DNA of 45,979 bases from an uncultured Alistipes sp. (GCA_945787505.1 CALZHC010000007.1:1-45979), one strand, 5' to 3'; shown: positions 9,654-18,875, numbered from the stretch's first letter. The notes: a model not told the origin generated them from the sequence alone. Translations and numbers: made by a program.

Positions 9654-9676
9654 TTGACACTCTTTTTAATAGTTGG

Positions 9677-9712
9677 AGGGCAATCTGTCATTGACGGATT
9701 GCCCTTTCTCTA
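9677..9712 (+). terminator. Intrinsic terminator after the giant lipoprotein gene
   Basis: Stem AGGGCAATC/GATTGCCCT with an inner GTC-ATT-GAC extension, followed by a T-rich tract, 24 bp after the stop codon. It separates this gene from the nuclease operon. Confidence 0.8.
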
Positions 9713-9740
9713 TTTTAATGATTTTGTAATGTAAAAATGC

Positions 9741-9748
9741 TATCTTTG
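9741..9748 (+). promoter_or_regulatory. -7 promoter element of the nuclease/TonB operon
   Basis: TATCTTTG matches TAnnTTTG, 57 bp before ATG 9806. A TTTG at 9723-9726 is only 14 nt upstream, shorter than the 19-nt spacing seen elsewhere in this window, so the -33 element is uncertain. Confidence 0.6.
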
Positions 9749-9805
9749 CCATCTGAGAGTGGCTGGGAGGCATAAATCAGAAGTTAAGTTATAAAAAATA
9801 TAGAG

Positions 9806-12145
9806 ATGAGTAAAAAGTTTTTTTTCTGTGCATCGTTGCTCGTTGCACTTCTTTCGGTTACAGGATGTTTCAAAGATCCTGAATTTTCTCCTGCGGAGAT
9901 CGGGATAAATCCCCAATCTATTTCATTTGACAAGAATGGTGGTGATATTCCTATCAAACTCTTTGCCAACAGAGAATGGAGTGTCGAAAAGGTGACATCG
10001 GAAGGTTCTGCAGAGTGGCTCTCTGTAGATATGGAAAAAGGAGATCCTATGACAGACTCCATTACAGTTACAGTGACAGCGCTTCCCAATGGCGGTGAAG
10101 ATAGGTATGCTACCATCAACTTCAAGACTTCTACACTGACAGCTTCACTGAGGGTATCCCAGACAGGAGCAATTGCAAAGGAATATGACAAGATCTCCAG
10201 CATAAGGGAGCTCTATCAGGGCTCAGACTTTACCCTTGCAGAGGATTACCTTATCAAAGCGACTGTCATCAGTAACTATAGGAACAGTGAATATGGCGGA
10301 CTCAACAATGCAACCTCCTCTAAGACGCTTATCGTTTCTGACGAGACTGCAGGTATCTCATTCTACCTCTCTGCCAACAATACAACCTTTGCAGTGGGTG
10401 ATATAGTGGAGGTAAAACTCACATCTGGTCTGGTTCTTCAAAGATACAAAGGGGGCTCTCTCCAAGTTAACGGACTTCCAATTGATAATATCACAGTCCT
10501 TACAAACGGTGGGCAGGCAGAGCCTGTTGCTATCTCGGCAGCCGATTTGCTCACAGGCAATTATGAATCTCGCTATGTAGCAATATCAGATGTACAGGTG
10601 GTATCGTCAGACCTCAACAAGACATTCGTCCAGAATGACAAGCATACCTCTATCAATATGGAATCAAAGGATGGCAAAAAGTTCGTTATCTTCTCGTCAA
10701 GCTACTCTACATACGGAGCAGAGATTGTTCCTTCAGGTTCCGGTACACTCAAAGGTATTGCAATGGTCTACGGAGAATCCAATCCTACATATCAGATCAG
10801 CATTACATCAATGTCAGACCTCGAAGGCCTTTCAGGCGAACGCTTTAACGGTGGTACATCAGAACCTGATGGCAAACTTATCGGAGATTACAGCAAATGG
10901 AGTCAGGCAGGCCCTGTAGATGCTTTTATGGATGATTTCTCTTCAGTAACTGATGGTAATGCAGAGTACCACAACGATAACTGGCTCTTCTATACCACAG
11001 ACGGTTCCAATGTCAATACAGGATGGAAGACCGGAGTTTACAACAGTGATAAATATATTCAGGTAGCTCCATACAGCTCTTCATTAGATCAGGTAGTAGC
11101 TTTTGCACTCTGTCCTTCACTCAATGTCGCAGCTGCTACAGACAAGAACTTCTCTTTCAAAAAGGCTTTATATTATAAAGAAGAGGATGATAGCAAGCTC
11201 GAAGTGGTGGTATCAAAAGATTTCGCAGGTGACTTTGAAAAGGCAACCTGGACAGTAATCAAAGATGCGACATTCGAAGCAGGAAGTCAGGTGAACGTAT
11301 GGGAGGAAGTGGTAGTATCTCTGTCCGACTATGCTTCAGAATCATCTCTCTGTGTAGCACTCAGATATACCGGCAAGGCTAATACCTACAGAATCGATGA
11401 TGTGAAATTCTCTGATGGAGAGGCAGCACCCTCTTTGTCAGTCACCCCTCAGACCAAGACTCTTTCATCTGATGCCGGATCATTTGACATTACAGTCAGC
11501 TCCAATACCAAGTGGAGTGTCTCTTCAGACAATTCAGATTTCACTCTCTCTGCAAATGATGGAGAAGGAAATTCTACTGTTACAGTAACATATACAGCAA
11601 ATACAACAGATACTAAGAGAGTGGTAAATGTAATCTTTACCGCAGACAATCTCGAAGCTGTATGTGAGATTACCCAGCGTGAAAAAGATGCCCAGACATC
11701 AGGAGACTACACCAGCAATGTCGATATTACTTCAAATGTCAGCAATGGTGTAAAGGCCGCTTCCGAAGAGGTGATAATAGACGGTGAAACATACACAGCG
11801 CTCAAGCTAGGTACTTCGAAGGTCGGAGGTTCATACACTACAGCATCAGCTCTTCCTGTTACCGGAGAGGTAACTCTGTCACTCTATGCTTTGGGATGGA
11901 ACGGAAAGAGCAGCGAAGTTACCATCACCATTAATAATGCCGGCACTATCAATGGTTCTGAATCAGTGACTCTGCCGCTTGTATCCAATAGTGGGGTAGC
12001 AAACAACACTCCTTACACCGTAACAGTTTCAGAAGATGACTACTATACTCTCGAACTTTCAGGTGTAACATCTGCTACGACACTTACTTTCTCTACAAGT
12101 GACAGCAAACCCAGATGCGTAATCTTTGGAGCAAATGTTAAATAA
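9806..12145 (+). CDS. Surface lipoprotein with BACON, DUF5689 and jelly-roll-like domains
   Basis: 779 residues, first gene of a six-gene operon. The lipobox is VTG-Cys21, followed by FKDPE. Visible order: BACON (about 34-120, with FDKNGGDIPIKLFANREWSV), one DUF5689/OB-fold-like module (about 130-350, with LIVSDETAGISFYL), a choice-of-anchor-J or DUF5017-like domain (about 370-535), a second BACON (about 541-620) and a C-terminal domain (about 630-779) related to the end of the giant lipoprotein upstream. No catalytic residues are recognised. Because it is co-transcribed with two nucleases and a TonB receptor, I infer that it binds ligand at the cell surface. Its last 11 nt overlap the nuclease start, suggesting translational coupling. 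Confidence 0.85.
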   Translation: MSKKFFFCASLLVALLSVTGCFKDPEFSPAEIGINPQSISFDKNGGDIPIKLFANREWSVEKVTSEGSAEWLSVDMEKGDPMTDSITVTVTALPNGGEDRYATINFKTSTLTASLRVSQTGAIAKEYDKISSIRELYQGSDFTLAEDYLIKATVISNYRNSEYGGLNNATSSKTLIVSDETAGISFYLSANNTTFAVGDIVEVKLTSGLVLQRYKGGSLQVNGLPIDNITVLTNGGQAEPVAISAADLLTGNYESRYVAISDVQVVSSDLNKTFVQNDKHTSINMESKDGKKFVIFSSSYSTYGAEIVPSGSGTLKGIAMVYGESNPTYQISITSMSDLEGLSGERFNGGTSEPDGKLIGDYSKWSQAGPVDAFMDDFSSVTDGNAEYHNDNWLFYTTDGSNVNTGWKTGVYNSDKYIQVAPYSSSLDQVVAFALCPSLNVAAATDKNFSFKKALYYKEEDDSKLEVVVSKDFAGDFEKATWTVIKDATFEAGSQVNVWEEVVVSLSDYASESSLCVALRYTGKANTYRIDDVKFSDGEAAPSLSVTPQTKTLSSDAGSFDITVSSNTKWSVSSDNSDFTLSANDGEGNSTVTVTYTANTTDTKRVVNVIFTADNLEAVCEITQREKDAQTSGDYTSNVDITSNVSNGVKAASEEVIIDGETYTALKLGTSKVGGSYTTASALPVTGEVTLSLYALGWNGKSSEVTITINNAGTINGSESVTLPLVSNSGVANNTPYTVTVSEDDYYTLELSGVTSATTLTFSTSDSKPRCVIFGANVK

Positions 12146-13334
12146 TAGTAAATCTGCAATAAGAAGATATTTGACTCTCTTATTTCTTCTCTTCTCCCTC
12201 TTCTCTTGTGAAAAGAGTACTCAGGGGGAGAAGGTGAGGAATGAGGTTGACTTTGGAAGTGATTTTGTTCCATATGACTGCCAGGGAAGTTTTATCAAGA
12301 TAAAAAGTGACAATAGCTGGAATATATCCCTGACCTTCAAGGATGGCGAAACTCAATGGTGCTCGGTCTCTCCCGATGCCGGAAAAGGCTCCAAATCAAA
12401 CATTACCCTTATTTACTCTGTAAATACCGGAGAAGATCAGCGAAGTGTAGGGATAACTGTTACCTTCTCTGATGGTGAAAGGTTTGATTTCACACTCACA
12501 CAGGCATCAAAAGAGAATGGAGACAGACCAGACCCAGATCCAGACCCCGACCCAGATCCAGATCCGGATGACTCCTTGAAAGTCAACTGTTGGATGGAAC
12601 TTCCTGTCGTGGATACTACTGGCGGAGTCATGTTCGTAAGTCACTATACAGAAATAGGGGGAAAGAACATTAGGAATTATTCGTTAGGATTCGATACTCG
12701 CAACAGGGTTGCGCTGTGGGTTGCATATCCACTCTGTTCAGAGTACATGGGCAAACAGTCGAGAACAGACGAGTGGGCCTACGACCCCAAGATACCTCAG
12801 GAATATCAGCCTGCACTTTATAAAGGATGGCCTGAGAGAGGATATGACAGAGGACACCAGCTCCCTTCCGGATCGAGAAACAAAAATTACACTACGAATG
12901 CCCAAACCTTTTACTATTCCAACATGACGGCTCAGGTCTCTTCATTCAACCAGAATCTTTGGGCCAAATGCGAGGGCATGGTGCGTGGCTATTCCAGCAC
13001 ATGTGATACACTATATGTAGTTACAGGACCGGTCTTGGCTACATCTTCATCTCCAGCCATATCCTATACTAAGGATAATCTTGGAAATGATGTGGCTCTC
13101 CCTAAAGCCTATTTCAAGGTCCTTCTCAAGTACAATATTTCCAGTTCATCGTATAGCTCCATCGGGTATTATTTCGAAAACAAACCTTACGACAGGAGCG
13201 AACCGATTCAGAGCGACCTCTATACTGTAGCTGAAATAGAGAAATTTACAGGTCTGACATTCTTCCCCAACCTTCCGACTGAGATTGCAGATAAAGTTAA
13301 AAATCAGTATGAACCATCAAAGTGGGGATTATAA
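12135..13334 (+). CDS. Lipoprotein DNA/RNA non-specific endonuclease (NUC family)
   Basis: Metal-dependent endonuclease cutting DNA and RNA, anchored in the envelope. 399 residues from ATG 12135, chosen over TTG 12126 because it overlaps the preceding stop and starts the signal directly; lipobox Cys25. Order: signal, BACON-like domain (about 30-125), an acidic Asp-Pro repeat linker (130-146), and the NUC domain (about 150-399). The family motif DRGH is at residues 238-241, giving catalytic His241, and the metal-binding Asn272 lies in NQNLW, aligned with the Serratia nuclease motif. BACON plus rigid linker would hold the catalytic head away from the membrane. It lies in an operon with a second nuclease-like enzyme and a TonB receptor. 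Confidence 0.93.
   Translation: MLNNSKSAIRRYLTLLFLLFSLFSCEKSTQGEKVRNEVDFGSDFVPYDCQGSFIKIKSDNSWNISLTFKDGETQWCSVSPDAGKGSKSNITLIYSVNTGEDQRSVGITVTFSDGERFDFTLTQASKENGDRPDPDPDPDPDPDPDDSLKVNCWMELPVVDTTGGVMFVSHYTEIGGKNIRNYSLGFDTRNRVALWVAYPLCSEYMGKQSRTDEWAYDPKIPQEYQPALYKGWPERGYDRGHQLPSGSRNKNYTTNAQTFYYSNMTAQVSSFNQNLWAKCEGMVRGYSSTCDTLYVVTGPVLATSSSPAISYTKDNLGNDVALPKAYFKVLLKYNISSSSYSSIGYYFENKPYDRSEPIQSDLYTVAEIEKFTGLTFFPNLPTEIADKVKNQYEPSKWGL
12522..12572 (+). repeat. Asp-Pro dipeptide repeat linker
   Basis: Coding repeat giving an (Asp-Pro)n linker, residues 130-146 of the NUC lipoprotein, between the BACON and catalytic domains. Asp and Pro codons vary (GAC/GAT, CCA/CCC/CCG), so it is not a simple homogeneous DNA tract. 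Confidence 0.9.
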
Positions 13335-13349
13335 AATTATCAGTGGCTT

Positions 13350-14432
13350 ATGAATAATATTTTCAATAGACTCGTTTGGACTATTATCCTCTGTTGCTCT
13401 TCAGTTCTTCTCATCGAGGCAAAGCCTTCAAAGGGAGCTAAAGAGTCAGAAAGGAAGAAGGGACATATTATTATGTTCTACAATGTGGAGAACTTCTTCG
13501 ATACAGAGGATGATCCCAATACTCTGGATGATGAGTTTACACCTGCCGGACCGAAGGAGTGGAGTGCGGTAAAGTACGAGAAGAAGCTATCAAATATCTC
13601 GTATGTAATCTATTCAGTCGCATCAGCTAACAGAAACTTTCCGGCCATTATAGGTGTGAGCGAGATTGAGAACCGCAGGGTTCTGGATGACATTGTTTCC
13701 ACAGAAAAGCTCTCTAAGGCTAATTATCAGATAGTTCACTACGACTCTCCTGAAATTCGAGGAGTAGATGTTGCACTGCTTTATCGCCCTGATGTATTTG
13801 AATTCGAATGGTCAGACGCATTCCAGCCCATTATTCCTGAACGTCCAGGTTTCAAGACCAGGGATATCCTTGCTGTTTGCGGAAGGATAGAGGGGGAACT
13901 CTTCTGTTTCTTTGTAAACCACTGGTCATCCAGAAGAGGGGGCTCTGAAGCCTCTGAATTTTTGCGTTGCGGTGCTGCACAGACTCTCAGGAACTATACC
14001 GATTCGCTTCAGAGGGTCTATCCTGACATAAATATTGTCATCATGGGTGATATGAACGATGATCCCTACAACAGAAGTCTATCTGAAATCATAGGAGCCC
14101 AAAAGAGTATAAAAAATGTAAAACCTAACGGCTTCTTCAATCCCTTCTGGGAGATGCTTGAGGCAGGATACGGGTCAATCGGATATCAGGATGAATGGAG
14201 TCTCTTTGACAATATCGTTGTCAACTCTAATTTGACGGACGTCGACTCTGAAGGATCAATGAAGATTTACAAAGGGGCAAAGGATAGATACTACGGTACT
14301 GTCTTCAAACGCAAGTTCCTCATTCAGCAGAAAGGAAAATACAAAAATTATCCTTTGAGGACCTATAGCGGGAACTCTTTTGTAGGGGGCTACAGTGACC
14401 ATCTCCCTGTATATATAGAAGTAGGTAAATAG
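13350..14432 (+). CDS. Secreted endonuclease/exonuclease/phosphatase family protein
   Basis: Metal-dependent phosphoesterase of the DNase I/exonuclease III fold. 360 residues; an N-terminal hydrophobic signal without a lipobox (cleavage probably near IEA-KPS) suggests a periplasmic or secreted protein. Catalytic motifs are intact: Asn45-Val-Glu47-Asn (YNVENFFD), SEIEN with Glu105 and Glu107, NHWSSR, GDMNDDP with Asp234 and Asn236, and the terminal SDH with His351. It starts 15 bp after the nuclease stop and ends 14 bp before the TonB receptor gene. The exact substrate (nucleic acid, oligonucleotide or another phosphodiester such as sphingomyelin or phosphoinositide) is not decided by sequence; the context with a NUC enzyme favours nucleic acids. 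Confidence 0.9.
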   Translation: MNNIFNRLVWTIILCCSSVLLIEAKPSKGAKESERKKGHIIMFYNVENFFDTEDDPNTLDDEFTPAGPKEWSAVKYEKKLSNISYVIYSVASANRNFPAIIGVSEIENRRVLDDIVSTEKLSKANYQIVHYDSPEIRGVDVALLYRPDVFEFEWSDAFQPIIPERPGFKTRDILAVCGRIEGELFCFFVNHWSSRRGGSEASEFLRCGAAQTLRNYTDSLQRVYPDINIVIMGDMNDDPYNRSLSEIIGAQKSIKNVKPNGFFNPFWEMLEAGYGSIGYQDEWSLFDNIVVNSNLTDVDSEGSMKIYKGAKDRYYGTVFKRKFLIQQKGKYKNYPLRTYSGNSFVGGYSDHLPVYIEVGK

Positions 14433-14446
14433 TTATTTGACTTAAT

Positions 14447-17254
14447 ATGAATACCAAAAGATTACTGGCGGCAGCTTTTGCACTTTTGTGGAGTATGCTG
14501 CTTTTCGGACAAGATTTCGGCATCAGAGGAAAGGTTCTGGACAGAATATCCTCTACTGCGTTAAAGGATGCTACCATCAAGGTAGCCAAGAGTGATAAAG
14601 GCGGATCGGCCTTCTCGAAGATCTGTTATAGTGGCGTAGATGGAACTTTCTATATCTCTGTGGCGGAAGGAGGAAATGGTCCTTACAGCATAGAGATCTC
14701 TGCTGCCGGCTATTTTACAGCCCGCCTTAATATCAGAATCGCCAATGATAATAGTTTCGACCTTGGAAACATCACACTCTCTCCCGAAGTATCGATTAAC
14801 ACTTTCGACGATGAGACCATTGAGTTCGAGGGCGCAAACGAAACAGGATCCGGATACGAGGATATACCCTCCGTTCTCTCTTCGACACAGGATGTTTTCG
14901 AGAGTGTGGCATCATATAACTTCTCTCAGATGAGGTATCTTAGCAGGGGATATGAGAGCAATTACTCGGATGTCTATATCAATGGTGTGAAGATGAATGA
15001 TGCAATGAGCGGTTACACCCCATATTCTCTCTTCAGTGGTCTTAACGAGACCACACGTGACAAAGAGAGCGTGATAGGCCTTGCCTCCTCCGAATACGGT
15101 GTGGGTGGTATAAACGGACTCACCAATATCAATATGTACGCCTCTTCGGTCCCCAAGGGAACACGTTTCAGTGTACTGACCAACAGTACCACTTATCGTT
15201 TCAGGCTGATGGGTTCATACTCAACAGGAATGATGGATAACGGCTGGGCGTTCTCGGTTTCAGCATCTACGCGACTTGGAGGAAATGATTGGGTAAAAGG
15301 AACTTTTTATCAGGGATTTTCATATTATCTGGGCGCAGAGAAGAGAATAGGAGACGAACACCGTTTTGCCCTTACAGCTTTCGGTGCACCTATCCTCAGG
15401 GGAGCTCAGAACTCATCGACACAGGAGGTCTATGATCTGGTCGGAAGCAATTACTATAACTCCAACTGGGGATATCAAAATGGTAAGGTAAGAAATGCCA
15501 AGGTTAGAAACAACCACGAGCCTGTGATTCTTTTCAATTATGAATATACCCCTATGGATGACATGAAGGTGGCATTGGGTCTTTCATACAGGTTCGGTAA
15601 AAACGGTTACTCATCTCTTGACTGGTACGATGCACCTGACCCGCGTCCTGATTACTACAGAAATCTTCCCAGCTATTACGATGATGATCCCGTTAAGGCA
15701 GGATGGCTTGCAGATGCCTGGAAAACAGATCCTTCAGTAAGACAGATTAATTGGGACAGACTCTATCAGGTTAACAGAAACGGCCGCTTTGACAGTGGAG
15801 TGGAGTATTCTGAAAAATTCGACATAAATACTACCAAACGTTCAAAATATATTTTGGAAGAGAGACATGCTGACCAGAACGACTTCAATATCAATGCTCT
15901 CGTAACAAAAGAGTTCGGTTCGATCTTGAAAGGTCAGCTCGGTTACTCTTTCAGATATAACAAGACTGAGTACTACAAAATCGTGAAGGACCTGCTTGGG
16001 GGTGACTATTGGTTCGATGTGGACCAGTTCGCTGAGCGTGACTTTGGTTCGGGAGATTCATACCAGAATAACCTGCTTACACCTAACCGTGTAGTCAAAC
16101 AGGGCGAAAAATATGGTTATGATTACTATGCAAACCTCAGAAAGAACACTTTGTGGACCTCTTGGGATCTTAATGTAGGGGGATTTCAGGCTACCTTGGC
16201 CGCTGAGGGCGTATATCAGTCATTCTGGAGAGAGGGTCTCTACAAGAAGGGACTCTTCCCTGAAAATTCGTATGGCCGTTCAGAAAAGCAGAACTTCCTT
16301 ACTTATTCTGCAAAACTCGGACTCAACTACAAGTTCACATCGCAGAACATCATTTATGCCAATGTCGGCTATCTGACGCAGGCTCCCTACTTCGAGGAGG
16401 CTTTCCTTTCACCAAGGACCCGAAACAGTGTAGTGAATGGTCTCACTAGTGAAAAGATATTCAGCGCTGATATCAATTACTCTCTCAAGACATCTTTCAT
16501 CGCATTGAGGGTCAGTGCATTCTATACAGAAATCAAGGATCAGACAGACTTGATAAGCTTCTACGATGATATACAGAGAACGTTTACCAACTTCTCTATG
16601 ACCGGAATCGACCAGAGGAATATCGGTATTGAGGCGGCTGTCAAGGTTCCCATAATTGCAGGAATCTCTTTTGAGGGTGCAGTCAGCTATGGTAACTATG
16701 TCTACACATCGAATCCTTTGGTAACCCAAACAATCGACAACAGTGAGAAGGTAGTAGTACAGAATGAGAAGGTCTACTGGAAAGGCTATAAAGTCGCAAG
16801 GACTCCACAGCTTGCCTCATCAATAGGCCTTAATTGGAGAGGACCTAACTACCTCTTTGCCGGCATTAACTTCAGTTATTTCGACGGAATCTACATCTCT
16901 ATGAATCCCCTTCGCAGAACAGACTATGCAATCAAGGGAATTGATGCATCTACTCAGGAGGGACAGGATGCTCTGATGAAGATGACATCACAGGAGAAGT
17001 TCGCCCCTGCATTCTTGCTTAATGCCAATGTGGGAAAATCTTGGTCTATTAACAGAAAATATCTTCTCGGACTCAGTGTAAGTGTGAACAACATTCTGAA
17101 CAATAAGAATATAAAGACCGGCGGTTATGAACAGATGCGTCTTAAATCCAATAAGGACACCTCCGGCAATGTTCTGAACTACACTCCTTTCGATTCCAAG
17201 TATTTCTACCTCTACGGTATCAATTATATGGTTAATGTTTATTTCAGATTCTAA
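14447..17254 (+). CDS. TonB-dependent outer-membrane receptor
   Basis: 935-residue outer-membrane transporter driven by TonB-ExbBD. A type I signal peptide (ends near LLFG-QDF) is followed by a carboxypeptidase-regulatory-like beta domain (about 25-120), a plug domain (about 130-270; contains VYINGVKMND and YGVGGINGLTN) and a long beta-barrel ending in an aromatic-rich strand with a terminal Phe. No SusD gene accompanies it; instead it sits among DUF5689 lipoproteins and two phosphodiesterases. I infer uptake of oligonucleotides or nucleosides released by the nucleases, but the barrel sequence itself does not show the ligand. Confidence 0.9.
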   Translation: MNTKRLLAAAFALLWSMLLFGQDFGIRGKVLDRISSTALKDATIKVAKSDKGGSAFSKICYSGVDGTFYISVAEGGNGPYSIEISAAGYFTARLNIRIANDNSFDLGNITLSPEVSINTFDDETIEFEGANETGSGYEDIPSVLSSTQDVFESVASYNFSQMRYLSRGYESNYSDVYINGVKMNDAMSGYTPYSLFSGLNETTRDKESVIGLASSEYGVGGINGLTNINMYASSVPKGTRFSVLTNSTTYRFRLMGSYSTGMMDNGWAFSVSASTRLGGNDWVKGTFYQGFSYYLGAEKRIGDEHRFALTAFGAPILRGAQNSSTQEVYDLVGSNYYNSNWGYQNGKVRNAKVRNNHEPVILFNYEYTPMDDMKVALGLSYRFGKNGYSSLDWYDAPDPRPDYYRNLPSYYDDDPVKAGWLADAWKTDPSVRQINWDRLYQVNRNGRFDSGVEYSEKFDINTTKRSKYILEERHADQNDFNINALVTKEFGSILKGQLGYSFRYNKTEYYKIVKDLLGGDYWFDVDQFAERDFGSGDSYQNNLLTPNRVVKQGEKYGYDYYANLRKNTLWTSWDLNVGGFQATLAAEGVYQSFWREGLYKKGLFPENSYGRSEKQNFLTYSAKLGLNYKFTSQNIIYANVGYLTQAPYFEEAFLSPRTRNSVVNGLTSEKIFSADINYSLKTSFIALRVSAFYTEIKDQTDLISFYDDIQRTFTNFSMTGIDQRNIGIEAAVKVPIIAGISFEGAVSYGNYVYTSNPLVTQTIDNSEKVVVQNEKVYWKGYKVARTPQLASSIGLNWRGPNYLFAGINFSYFDGIYISMNPLRRTDYAIKGIDASTQEGQDALMKMTSQEKFAPAFLLNANVGKSWSINRKYLLGLSVSVNNILNNKNIKTGGYEQMRLKSNKDTSGNVLNYTPFDSKYFYLYGINYMVNVYFRF

Positions 17255-17258
17255 AGTT

Positions 17259-18080
17259 ATGAAATCAGGTATATTGAATATAAAATCGTTCATATATTTC
17301 ATTGGACTCTCCCTTTTGGCAGTATCTTGCTATAGATTCGAGGAACCTCCTGTACAAGAGCCTGTGAAGATGGAGACTACCATGACCATCGCTCAGTTCA
17401 AGGCTCTCTATCCCGGATCTCCCTATGAAATCACAGATCCCTCCATTGTAATTTCAGGGGTGGTGACCAGTTCAGACAAGTCTGGCAATGTCTATCGTTC
17501 CCTCTACATCGAGGATGAGACAGCAGGTCTCGAAGTGAAAATCGGAAAGACAGGCCTCTATAATGACTATCCGCGTGGAATGAGACTCTATATCAAGCCG
17601 GAACTCCTCTGTCTGGGTGCCTATGGCGGCAGCGTACAGCTCGGAGCTGCATCTACACAGGAGAAGTATGAGACATCGTATATCGATGTACAGCCTCTGA
17701 TAGACCGCACCATCTTCAAGGGGGCTATGGAGAAACTGCCTGATGCTTTGGTAATCTCTTCATCTTCAGATATCAATGACGATGCTGTATGCAGATTTGT
17801 TAAAATAATGAATGCCTCTTATCAAGGCAGTTCCAGCGGACTCAATACATGGGCAGTCAAGGCTGACAATGATCTGGGCATAGAGGCTGCCTACGGTGAG
17901 CAGAACTTCAAAGTAGGGGACAAGCAGATAGTTGTAAGAACAAGCGGCTACGCCTCTTTCGCAGATACAAAGGTGGGTATGGAGATCAACGATAAGTGTA
18001 ACATCTCCGGTATCCTGACCAAGTTCAACTCGACATACCAACTTGTAATCATTGATTTGAATGATGTTGAAAAACTTTAG
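17259..18080 (+). CDS. DUF5689-type lipoprotein
   Basis: 273 residues from ATG 17259, chosen over ATG 17235, which lies inside the receptor gene and would put extra residues before the signal. Signal and lipobox end at SVSC-like LLAVSCYRFEEP. A single DUF5689/OB-fold-like module covers most of the protein (about 45-270), with SGVVTSSD, LYIEDETAGLEVKIG and KVGDKQIVVRTSG. It follows the TonB receptor by 4 bp, the place a SusD gene often holds, so it may be the surface partner of the receptor. Function is inferred only. Confidence 0.85.
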   Translation: MKSGILNIKSFIYFIGLSLLAVSCYRFEEPPVQEPVKMETTMTIAQFKALYPGSPYEITDPSIVISGVVTSSDKSGNVYRSLYIEDETAGLEVKIGKTGLYNDYPRGMRLYIKPELLCLGAYGGSVQLGAASTQEKYETSYIDVQPLIDRTIFKGAMEKLPDALVISSSSDINDDAVCRFVKIMNASYQGSSSGLNTWAVKADNDLGIEAAYGEQNFKVGDKQIVVRTSGYASFADTKVGMEINDKCNISGILTKFNSTYQLVIIDLNDVEKL

Positions 18081-18468
18081 GACTATACTCCTTGCGGCTC
18101 TTTCTCTCCTTGTAATTTCGTGTGGAGAGAAGGAGTCTGTAAAGGTGCTTGAGACAGCTGACAGCTTTATGGATGCTTTCTACAAGTCCGATTTCGAATC
18201 GGCGCGCAGATACTCCTCTGCTGCCATGATTGACAGACTTGCACAGGCAGAAGCTCTTATATTGTCTCAGGAACCTCAAATAAGGGATGAGATCATAGCC
18301 ATCGGAAAAGAGACTGAGTTCGTAAGATGCGAGTGGAATAAGGATGATGATGGACTCTATAGGGTGACATATGATGTGATGATTCCTGACGAACCGACTC
18401 CCTCAAGGGTCTCTCTGCTGGTCACTCTTTCAGAGGATGGACTCTGGAAAGTAGAAGAGGTTATTTGA
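18061..18468 (+). CDS. Small lipoprotein, NTF2/DUF4878-like
   Basis: 135 residues with lipobox LLVISCGEK. The body (SFMDAFYKSDFESARRY, then a beta-rich C-terminal half ending LSEDGLWKVEEV) has the look of the NTF2-like DUF4878 lipoproteins common in Bacteroidota. Function unknown. Its start overlaps the end of the preceding gene by 20 nt, so it closes the nuclease/TonB operon. Its last 8 bp overlap the convergent gene at 18461. Confidence 0.75.
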   Translation: MMLKNFRTILLAALSLLVISCGEKESVKVLETADSFMDAFYKSDFESARRYSSAAMIDRLAQAEALILSQEPQIRDEIIAIGKETEFVRCEWNKDDDGLYRVTYDVMIPDEPTPSRVSLLVTLSEDGLWKVEEVI

Positions 18469-18841
18469 TCTTTTTCTTCCGATACCTTCTATTGTACTTC
18501 TTCCATTGTTCATCATCCAGAATCTTTCTGAATGCTGAGTCGATGCGGGCACTCCAGAGCTCCTTGACCTTGTTGAAGGCATTGTATTCGGAAGTTCCTG
18601 ACATCTTCAGGGTGTTGAGGTCTTCGTACATGCCTCTGAGGTCGTGTTGCAGGACAGAGTCTACATAGAAGGTCTGGTGGGGCTCCAGAGCCAGATCATC
18701 TTCCAGCTTTTCGGCCTCCTCCCACGCAATCTCTTCGGGTGTCTTTTCTTTTTCACCGGTATTCTGTGCACCGGCAATTACAGATATAACGAGCAGTGCT
18801 GCTGTCAGTGCTGCTCTTTTTATTGTGCATCTTCTCTCCAT
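18461..18841 (-). CDS. Small exported helical protein, Spy/LTXXQ-like at most
   Basis: 126 residues with a signal peptide (KRAALTAALLVISVIAGAQ). The mature part is charged and helical (PEEIAWEEAEKLEDDL, then ILDDEQWKKYNRRYRKKK), resembling in style the Spy-like periplasmic proteins of Bacteroidota, but no diagnostic motif is visible. Its promoter region is shared divergently with the C69 dipeptidase. The stop codon overlaps the end of the preceding operon by 8 bp on the other strand. Confidence 0.7.
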   Translation of the reverse strand: MERRCTIKRAALTAALLVISVIAGAQNTGEKEKTPEEIAWEEAEKLEDDLALEPHQTFYVDSVLQHDLRGMYEDLNTLKMSGTSEYNAFNKVKELWSARIDSAFRKILDDEQWKKYNRRYRKKKIK

Positions 18842-18844
18842 ATA

Positions 18845-18875
18845 TTTGTTTTTCTGTAATAAATTACTACTTTTG
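18845..18875 (+). promoter_or_regulatory. Promoter of the C69 dipeptidase-cdaA operon
   Basis: TTTG at 18845-18848, exactly 19 nt spacer, then TACTTTTG at 18868-18875: a full match to the Bacteroidota -33/-7 consensus. The leader before ATG 18907 is about 25 nt. Confidence 0.8.

Noticed and set aside
12522..12572. Phase-variable microsatellite
   Set aside because: The Asp-Pro codons are mixed, so the tract is not homogeneous, and the 6-bp coding unit would not shift frame.
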